Of a DNA stretch of 64,000 nucleotides, positions 55,200 through 64,000 are shown in pieces. Location of the stretch: NCBI RefSeq assembly GCF_030867145.1, contig NC_134440.1, positions 4,030,001-4,094,000 of the forward strand, read 5' to 3'. Made by a program: the position numbers and the translations under genes. Source of the stretch: Opisthocomus hoazin (taxonomy: Eukaryota > Chordata > Aves > Opisthocomiformes > Opisthocomidae). Every line of letters starts with the position of its first letter. The stretch's first letter is position 1. Under the pieces are notes generated by a model that was not told the DNA's origin, ran no database searches, and saw only the letters and a program-made list of their open reading frames with translations.

Positions 55200-58100
55200 A
55201 GTCAGTGGTGCCTCTCTCCAGAAAGCTGGCTTGCCGCCTCCTTTTAAGGAAAGCCTGGGAAAATTTCAGCTACTTTGACAGGAACAGTAGGAAATGGTTG
55301 ACTGTCTGCATTGAGATGCAGTGAAACTGCACCGCATCCTGGAGGGATCCATCTGTATCTGAAGAGGACGGATATCTCTATAGCAACCGGTGTTTGTCCT
55401 TTGGGCAGAATCCCCAGCGTCTCTTTCTAAGGCAGTAAATGTGCTCCCTATCAGGTGCTGTACACCTGAGGTCCCTTTGTTCACTACCCTTGGCTATTTT
55501 AGCAATACTTACCTGTGTATTTTAGCATCAGGTAAGCCTGCCGGTACTAGTATCATTTGTGGTTCCAACACTTTTGGCCATTTCAAGTAGGTTTCTTAAT
55601 ACCTAGGGAGTATGCCTGTGCCCTGTCATTATTTGCCTTCTGTCAAGCTGTGCAAGAGTGAATTTACTAGAAGGCATCTAAACTGTGCACAATAAATATT
55701 TACTACTTTATGGCTACGTTTGGACTGGGGTACCATCGCCAAAAGAGCAGCACATGGGAAAAGGTAGAAAGAAAAATTTAATAATTTACAAGCTCAAAGG
55801 CAGGAAACTGCAACTGTCCACAGCGAACAAGTGGAAAGCCATCTTTGTCCAAATGCACAGGGAGAGAAGGTCATGGGTGCAGCCACCTCAGCAGAGGCCC
55901 TAACAGAACGGGTGTCTCCACCTCGTGTTCACAGAGGATGCTTTTCCATGTCTTTCTTCCATGCTGGTCCGTTTTCGAGTAGTCACAGCACGTGACTATT
56001 TCAGTTTGTTTCAATATGTGTTTCTGTATCTGTTCAGCGTAGCTTTTCCCGTAAGAAATGCTGCTTTCTCCACATCCTGTCGAAACAGAGATGGTGCTAT
56101 ACCAGCCAAGCAGATTCACTCACTCAGAACCACTTTCTGCTTCCCCATTTTCTCCCAGGAGACCGTAATGTATTATTTCTGTGGCTTTTTGCCTTTTCCA
56201 AGAAACTGAACTGAGTGTGTCAGAAAAAAACAGTATCAGCCAGAGCAGCTGCTGTGGTTTTTCTGTTTCTCACATGAAATGAGGTTTAATAAGCTGGTGT
56301 CCATCCTTGTCTGTACTCTCTCTGTATCCCTCTGGCATACAGAGGAATAATTAAAGAAAAATTAGTAATCTGTATTTATGGGTTCCTTTTGCAGACAATA
56401 CTTGATTAATCTCCACAGTCATCTAGCCAAATAAGAAGAGATTAACCGACATCCTAACCTATCATACATCAAACAGGCAGGGAGACGAAGCATCTTACCT
56501 TAAGAGACAAACGTTACAGGGAACCTGCATTAGGGTTTAGCCTACATTAGTCTAAATCTATTTTAAGCCAACATCAGGACTCTGAAGTCATGGATTTTTA
56601 GGCTGTTCTTCAAGGCACTGCAATCTGTGACGTGCTATGTGCTATATGCATACCTGTCGTTATCACTAATTACACCAATTCTTGTCACTAACAAATCAAT
56701 GAAAATTAGCTCACTCACTAATTCCAGCCGTTGGCTGCAGTGGGACCAGAAATCCCCACCTAGCAGATCTTTTTTTGGAAAGTCAGGATCTGCCAGCTCG
56801 ATGGAGAAGCATCAGGCGCTCGGATAATTGGAAAAGCAGCAGCTTGCTTTCTGCAGGAATGCAGCGTGTGTTACGGTTTCTGGTGAGCTTTCTGTAATTT
56901 GCAGATCAAAACCAAACAAAAACAACCAACCAAATCTTTTCCAGGGACATTCTGGATTTCCTCAGGCTACAAAAATGTTCAAGCCTCTAAACATATCAGA
57001 CCTGTTTTCCTGCATTCCAAGTCTATAGCCTACCTGTGCCCTAAAGCTGAGATGAAATCACTGTCTCACACTGATTCTTCCTTAAAGGTTCTATTCCGCA
57101 AGCTCCCTAATTTCCTCCCCAAATTCTCTTTTGGAACATAAAGGAAATAGGTAAGGGTCATGATAGAAAAGATTATAAATGGTACTTTTTCTAGGGATAA
57201 TGTGTGAGAAAGATGGTAATGCACAAGTGTAAAAGAGAGACCAGACTCAAAGATATTCGTGGATGTTGATCTTGGCACGATCAACATCTCCGTTTTGTCA
57301 GAAGTGTCACCACAGAGGTGAAGTGAGTAGCAACTGTGAGTCATGATGGCAGCGTGGGCTCTGGCATGATAGGGAACTTGCTTTCTCACCGTCTGTCTGT
57401 TCCGTGAGCCGTCAGCCCCCAACAGCTTGCTCACAGACTGCTGCCTTTACAGACCACATGAGAGCAGGATTAAATTCTTAGCTGGGAGGTAATTTTGTGG
57501 GTGTTTACCAACAGCCACACTGTTGGCGTCTGATGAAATCCAAACCCCTTTAACTGGCCTTTCCTTACAGCGGATGGGCACACAGGACAAACCAGATCTC
57601 CTTGGGGCCAATAGTAAGAGCGTCCTGAAGAGGCAAATATCAGCCCTCTGCGTGCAGTGACTGTCTCCACCTCGGTATCAATAGCGTATTTTCTCCATTG
57701 CTAGTAGTTTGCCTTGTCAGCATCCTGTCTTCCTAGTAAAGATGGAAGAATCTCATACTAAAACCAACCTATGAGTTTTCTAGAAAATCTTTGATAGATG
57801 TATATTCTGATTTCTCATTATTTTGGCAAAGAACTAAAATATCTTGAGAGAAAAAATCTTTGCTGCAGCAAAAAGCTGGGTATCTACGGTCGTAGGGAAA
57901 GCCATGCTATACCAGCCTTGCCATCCGGTAATCCTCAGTCGTGTGTCTTACAGCAGCCGGTTGGGTCCTTTAAAGAATAGCACAAGAACTGTAGAGCAGA
58001 CAATTGTAGCTAAGGGCCCAAATAAAGATGTGCTACTCTGAAATGCATAAAGCCGTATTCTGTAATGCTCCTATGTGTCCCACGTGCTATTTGGGCTGAC

Positions 58101-60300
58101 CCTCTCAGCATGGATCTAGTGCTTTACCCCTTTAACGCCCCATACAGCCATGAAATAGGCTGCAGGAAGACATTTGGCAGCTATTCACCTGGCAAGCGTT
58201 AAAAGGAACAACTTTCTATTGCTCAGGAGATGGCCGAGGTAACATCCAGCTTTCTCTTCTGGGTCTTTCCGCTTAGTTGGAGTATATAATTTGGTTCCTG
58301 TTTGGACAGAATGTGGAAGAATGTACATAGTGTCATTAAAAATAAAAGGGGAAAACAAGAGCGCTGGTTGCTCTAGCTTCACGCTCTGTTGTATTGGCTT
58401 TGTCCTTTCTCACATAAGCTCTTCAGTACAGGACTTCTTTCCTTCGGCCTCCTGGGTCATGAACTGAACTTACTTCAGGTCATTTACTGTGAAGAATTAT
58501 TAATGTTTTCTGTAAAATTATCCTATGAGTTTGGGGTTTTTTTCTATGAACACAGTAAGGGCTGTAAAGCTTTCCCTGTCTGTGCAGCTGATCTGCAATG
58601 ATGAAAAAGCTGTAGACACCGGGTTTGGCTCACTTCATGTAACAGAAAAGGGAAACCTGTCAATCAGCAAGAAATGCTGAGAGCAGCAACTGAAACACTT
58701 TGCTTTTTCCATCAGGCAACCAGGACCTCGTTGAGGATTAAACCTGCTGCTAAATTTAGCTGCATCTCACTAGAGTTAGTATCAGGAGTTATCAGATCAG
58801 AACATCTTTGGAGGGAATGACGTCTGTCCTATGGCAGTCTAAGCCCTGACATGCTTCTCCCCTGCCCTGTGCTGCAGGGGAATTTGGAGCCAGGAACATT
58901 CCGCACAGCCAGCACGCGTGGGACTCCCGAGACGTCGTGGGATTTTTCAAAGCACTTCACATGCCTCCTCTCATCAGCCTGCTCGTTTATTGTTCTGTCC
59001 AGGTCCTGAGCAAAACAAGTTCCTAGTACTGCAGTGGATGTCACAGGAGAGTAGAATGCTTAAACCACATGAAACGTTCTAGTGCTTTTTTCTGGAGGGT
59101 TTTTTAATATGCATAAGGCTTGCACTGACCTTCTTTTCCATTGGTTGGGTCATACAGAGACTTTAAATCCCACAGTCCAATACAACTTACATTCTCAACT
59201 GTTCTGATAAGTTAAGGAGTACTAATAAACATTTTAGAAGAGTGAGAACTTGGGGGAAACAAGTGAAACCCTTCAGAAAATAAATAGCCCTTTGCAGGTC
59301 CTTGTTTAGTGAGCCAGGTAGATCGACTGCATCATGTTTTCCTCATCACTCCCATCTCTGTGCCATAGCAACAAGTTACTCGTCCCTCTGGGAAATGCCC
59401 CTTTTCATTCTGCTTGGAGCAGAGTCTTGAGGAAGAAGCATATGTAGAGGTAAATTAGGGATTCCCAGAAGTGTAGCAGCAGCCCTGCAGAACCCTGTGT
59501 CTCTGCAGCAATGGTTAAAATACGCCGCTTTTTGAAAGATCCAGCTTTGCTTCTTGGGATGAAGGACACCTGTCTGGAATTGTACCACAGACCACCAGCG
59601 CTGAGCCATGGAAATTCAAGAAAGGTTCCATCTCTCTCACTATGAAAGGCTTCACTAAATGAAATTTGTGATTCTTCTTTATGGCAGTTGCTTTCTCAAT
59701 ACTAATCCCATTCCAGATAAGGTACTTTGAAGGTGTACAGAGCTTTAATTTCGACGTCTCTTGGAGTACTTCTCCTATCTGTTCTTGGTTAGCAGCTGTG
59801 ATTTGACTCCAAAAGACTTTGAAGAGCAAGGGCCCTGGCACTTAAAAAGCAGCAGCTAAGAGTACCACGCTAAATAAATATTCACACTAATTCAAAACAT
59901 TTTGATTTTTTTCAGTTTTAAATAGAAATACTGAAACTCCATATAAATATTCTAGAATGGTGCGTGTGTGCTTGTATGCGCCTGTGTATATTTACCTGTC
60001 CCAGGTGAATGTCCTCCTTCCTCTTACAGTGACAAATGGAAAGAGAGAGTCAACTGGTATAAACACCAAAGGAAGTTAAGTGTCCTTATTTCCCTCCCTG
60101 AAATCTCAAGAAGTCTGCTTGGACACCACCATTACGAATACAACAAAAGCAATGGGCGTTTTACCATGTTATTTGCATTTATAGCATGCTCACGCATACT
60201 CGTAGGACATCGCAAAGTCTGATCTCTCTCTTCAGTTCGAATCATTTTGTCATCGGGTCAAGGAGACTTTAAGTAGATCAAGGAGCGTGTGGCTTCCGAG
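55200..60300. other. Intergenic stretch between NWD1 and TMEM38A
   Basis: I see no supported gene, RNA or repeat family in these 5 kb. Open frames are short and unsupported (largest about 120 codons on the minus strand at 57066-57434). The NWD1 promoter should lie in the first kilobase, but I see no CpG island or clear TATA element there. Confidence 0.5.
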
Positions 60301-60364
60301 ACTGGCGAGAGCAAAAGAAACACAGGGATTTCCTCAAGTGCCAGTGCACAGTCAGAGTCACTTC

Positions 60365-62211
60365 ACAATTTTTATTTGTTGATGGCTTTTATAAAACAAA
60401 ACTCCCATTATCAGACATGTCATAAAACATTTATAGTCTTGTGCATGCTAGTGATACATCAGGTTTCAGTAGACCGGTATCTGCAAAACCAGACAGCTGA
60501 CTTGTCAGGTAGAATTCCTGGCTTCTACTGAAGGGGAGGGAAACTCACAAAATTAAGGCACTGTCAAAACCCAAGCTCACAAATCATTTGACCTTTTGTA
60601 CTGGCTTTCATCTGGTTATACATAAGAATTTTTTTTTTTTTTAGTAAGTGTCGATTTTGAACAGGGACGCAAAAAAAACCACACACCCCCTGCTTTTCTG
60701 AAATCCTCCTGTTTATATTCCCAGTTGCAAGAGGACAGCAAAATGACAGCCTTATTGCGAGGGACGGCAGTATGCTGCTTGACTGAAAGCCCAGTGCTAC
60801 ATCCCCAGGCGTGCCATTTTCACCGCAGTGATCCCAGCCCTTGGATGATGACACTTTTAAGGACAAAATCAGATATAAGAGCAGCTTAAAACTAGTCTAA
60901 AAGCCAGTATTCACTAAGCAGAACGTGCACAAACTGACAGACTCCTCCCTGAGCCATGCAAGGCATTTCATATTCTTCTTCACTCCTTGGGCACAAGCTG
61001 CTTTCACAGACCAGTAGTTTGGCCGAAAGGGAGCTACAAAGGATGATCACTGTCTTGGGCTGGTGTGCTTTTATCAGTCCTTTAAAGCAGTTTTAAACAG
61101 CTGGTGTGAAATCCACTTCTTCTGTCTTAATATCTTAATTTCAGAATATAGGAAATGTTCCTTCCTGCATCCTGTGAGAGTGCTGAGGCTGTTCTTGAGC
61201 ACACCAAAATCACTGCTTCCAGCACAGACCAGCATGTAGCTGTGGGCTTAGGACCATACTTAGAGGTATCCGATCTCTATAGAAAGATGCAACATTTAAA
61301 AAAAGCCAGTTTCAGGTCCATGACTGAGGTGCCCTGGCAATTATAAATAAATAGTAATAAATACTTACACTCACACACCTTTCTTGTATCCCACAGGATT
61401 ACAAACAAACCAGAACCATGCTTCTTCCCTAGTTAAATACGATCAGGTTTGAGGTGGGACACAAGTATTAACAGTGTGCAGCAATGCTACACAACAGTTC
61501 AGAATAATAACAGTACCAATACGTAGCACTCGGAGCGTTTCACAGCTTCAAAGCTCTTGCAAACACAGACTTAGTTAAGAAAGCGACAGCGTTCTAGCCA
61601 TTAAGAATCAGAGGGAACTTAGGTGAGAGAAACAGAGTTTGGCTAGGACACCAGAGTCGATGTCCTTATTGCATACAAAATGTCACATTAATTGGAGATA
61701 TGGCAGATGTGCGAGCTAGGAAAAATCAGATCAGGCTCATATGTGACCATTTTTTCCTTGAGTTTGAAATCCAATTTCCACATTGATTGTGTCGAAACAG
61801 TTTGTTGTTTTGGTAGACATCAAAAAGGTCAATGAAAACTCAAAGGAACTTATGAGTTGCAGGAGCACAAACCATTACCTCCATTCATAAATAAACACAG
61901 TGAAAGATTTTACATCAACTGAAAATGCTGCATGATAATTGCTGACAGCTTGGGAACTGGCACCCACTTCTCATCCTGGCACAAATCTACAAATCCCTGA
62001 AGATATGATCAGAGCAGAGACAGACACCAAGAAGCAAGCAGCAGCACAGAGAGCACAAATGAAATTCAGGGACCCGCCTGGCAGTGTCCTGGCTTCCACC
62101 TCTCCTCTGGAGTCTGAGAGAGAAGGACTGGAAGGTAAAGGAGGTCATAGGTGGTTTTGAGACTCGGCTCTGGAAGAATTTTCTTGGCCTATTTACTGTG
62201 CGGTTGCTTTT
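60365..62211 (-). other. TMEM38A 3' UTR (inferred extent)
   Basis: This follows the TMEM38A stop on the minus strand. Minus-strand AATAAA signals occur near 60372 and near 61345-61362, so the 3' UTR could be about 0.9 or 1.85 kb. No coding frame is supported. Confidence 0.45.
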
Positions 62212-63870
62212 TTATTCAGCTTTTTTTGCTTTCCGTTTCCTTGTGCCTTCATTTAGCTCCTCTTTTGACTTTGCAGGAGGAGGCGGAGGATGGGAAGCCT
62301 CATGGGAGGCCCCGTGGTGATCATGATGATGACTACTGTGTCCGCTGGAAACAGAGCCAAAGAAAACCGGGCAGAGGAAGCTTTCCACTGGAGCAAAAGG
62401 TGAGGCGTGAGAGTGAGTTGCCGTCATCAAAACCTGCCGTGCAACAGGGAATACTTAAAGATCACATACACCAGCTATGAGATATACTAACTAGTGAGGA
62501 GCATTCCACTTACCCCAGATAAAAGTCCCTATTGCTACATGACTCAAGTCTGTATCACAAGGATCTCGTACCATACTGCCCACATGATGGAGAATTTAGC
62601 CTATAATTTCCTGAGCAGATCTTTCCTGGTATGTACAGCCCATGCCTTAAACAGTGCCTTAGGAAGGTGAACACCCCCAGCTTAAGTCTGTACCCTTGCT
62701 CTGGTTCTGTAGATTTGTTAGCAGCAAACCTGCTGTAAACTTACCTTGCAAACTATCATGAACATGGTGAAAAAGAAGATGAGGTTGGCTTCAGAGACAG
62801 GGAGCCAGCGAGTTTGTTGCAGAGTGAAGAGGACTGTGCCATACAGACTAGCCTTTGTAGGGCTAGAAGAGAAATAAAGATATTTTCTAGGAGGTTTGCA
62901 TCCAGTCCTGAATGGTTCTTTAAATTCCACTTTGGGCCTGACAGAGAATTTACAGGCTACCTACTTACAAGGACATATGAAGAATTTCATTTGTTCCTGG
63001 CTTCCAGACCCCACGCAGCAGTTGCTCAAAGTTAGACATCAAGGCAACACCAGAACCTGCGAAACAGTAACAGCGAACAGCTAGAACTGCCACTCCAGAA
63101 GAGCGCTCTGCTCTCTCTCCTAGATCCCCGAGGGCTAAGGATAACCTAAGGGGAACAAAAGGTCCATGACACTCTTCCCAAATTTTAAAGTTAGCCTAAA
63201 ACAACAGAGCAGGGCAAGTTACTTTATAGAAAGTGTTTCCTGATGCAGGGAAAGGGCATTTGCCTCTGTTCTGGTTAGTGATGCTCCAACACTTGCTCCA
63301 AACAAAAGCTAAAGGAAAACTGACTGGGCTATTTCAACACTGATCAAACCCCCCTGAAAAGAGACAGGCGAGGCCAGAGGCAGTAGAACATGGGAGAAAG
63401 AATAAAGAATTCCCAAATTCTACACCCGTATTCGATAGTGACTCCAGTTCTTCACGCCCCCATTAAAGTTAGATGGTGACTCAGCTGACAGCCATTCTGC
63501 AAGCAGGAATAAATTCCTGTGTTCTCAGGAACGCGACTGAGCGAAGCCAGCTGACCCCAGCCACTAGCCAGCCTGCTGCTCCGCACTGCGCGGTGTGGTC
63601 ACCTTGAGCTTCCCTCAGGAATTCTCCCGTCCCTCCCCCAGGGCTGGGTGCCTCCCTGCTGCGCTAAGAGTATCTCGCGTGTCACCTTTGACCCATCCCG
63701 TAGCCATCATAATGAACCACCCGTGGTGGTAACGGTGGTGAGCGTGGTGGACCCCAGCTGCGATTTTGCGAACTCTGACCACCTCCTTCATTGCCACAAA
63801 GATGAGCTTCACGGGCAGGAAGCTTACACACTTGTAGAAGAGGTTCATGGGACAGAAGAATATCAAATAC
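62212..63870 (-). CDS. TMEM38A: TMEM38A (TRIC-A cation channel), last four exons
   Basis: Trimeric intracellular cation channel of the sarcoplasmic/endoplasmic reticulum. It carries K+ counter-current during Ca2+ release in muscle. Exons 5' to 3': 63686-63870, 62969-63056, 62745-62862 and 62212-62433 (stop 62212-62214), with unbroken phase. The 5' exons lie beyond 64000. Landmarks: [19 protein letters not shown] with [20 protein letters not shown] (the KEV..R region binds phosphoinositide in TRIC channels), [39 protein letters not shown], and a C-terminal His-rich then basic tail ([28 protein letters not shown]). It ends the syntenic block beside NWD1, as in mammals. Confidence 0.95.
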
Positions 63871-64000
63871 CTGGAACAAAACCACAAAGAGTTTAAGGAT
63901 CCATTTGTTTGTCCTGATCTGGGACGTAGGGAGAGGATTAAGAGTACTGCGGTGTCAGCCTGAATTCTGTCAGGGAGAAGGAAATGCTCGTTCTGTCACA

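Noticed and set aside
1-64000. Bacterial-type features (operons, CRISPR arrays, riboswitches), tRNA and rRNA genes
   Set aside because: The window is vertebrate nuclear DNA with introns and CR1 repeats. I found no regularly spaced direct repeats with unique spacers and no cloverleaf or rRNA sequence by eye.

Overview
The window is avian nuclear DNA, most likely galliform or another bird. The evidence is CR1 LINE tails, short GC-rich introns and the gene order. Five vertebrate genes lie in the order CPAMD8 (+), F2RL3 (-), SIN3B (-), NWD1 (-), TMEM38A (-). This matches the neighbourhood I know from human chromosome 19p13.11, read in the opposite direction. All exons were placed by hand from GT/AG splice sites, codon phase and protein similarity, so single boundaries may be off.

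Layout. 1-8.7 kb: the last six exons of CPAMD8, encoding a macroglobulin receptor-binding region, a Kazal domain and an acidic Tyr-rich tail. 8.7-13.5 kb: intergenic DNA with one CR1 and the likely F2RL3 3' UTR. 13.5-15.3 kb: F2RL3 (thrombin receptor PAR4) in two exons. 15.4-19.9 kb: no gene I can name, apart from one orphan candidate exon. 19.9-34.45 kb: SIN3B, 19 exons with continuous codon phase, 1135 residues and a CpG-island promoter. 35.1-55.2 kb: NWD1, recognisable over about 19 exons but carrying two in-frame stops, three single-base-type frameshifts, a lost splice donor and one damaged exon, so it reads as a recently dead (unitary) pseudogene. 55.2-60.3 kb: no supported gene. 60.3-64 kb: 3' UTR and the last four exons of TMEM38A (TRIC-A), which continues past the window.

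Inside the first mapped intron of NWD1, in the opposite orientation, is a 4,456-bp class II (betaretrovirus-like) endogenous retrovirus at 49072-53527. Its two 364-bp LTRs look identical base for base. It has a 6-bp target-site duplication (CACATG), a lysine-tRNA primer site and open gag and dUTPase-protease frames joined by -1 frameshift sites. Its pol is frameshifted just after the YMDD motif and stops at the connection region. RNase H, integrase and env are absent, and the polypurine tract and 3' LTR follow directly. It is therefore a very young, internally deleted, non-autonomous insertion.

The main candidates for something undescribed are the loss of NWD1 in this bird and the deleted ERV lineage sitting in it. 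The five genes are linked by conserved synteny and not by a shared pathway: a protease-inhibitor-like protein, a protease-activated receptor, a corepressor scaffold, a NACHT-WD protein and a sarcoplasmic reticulum cation channel.
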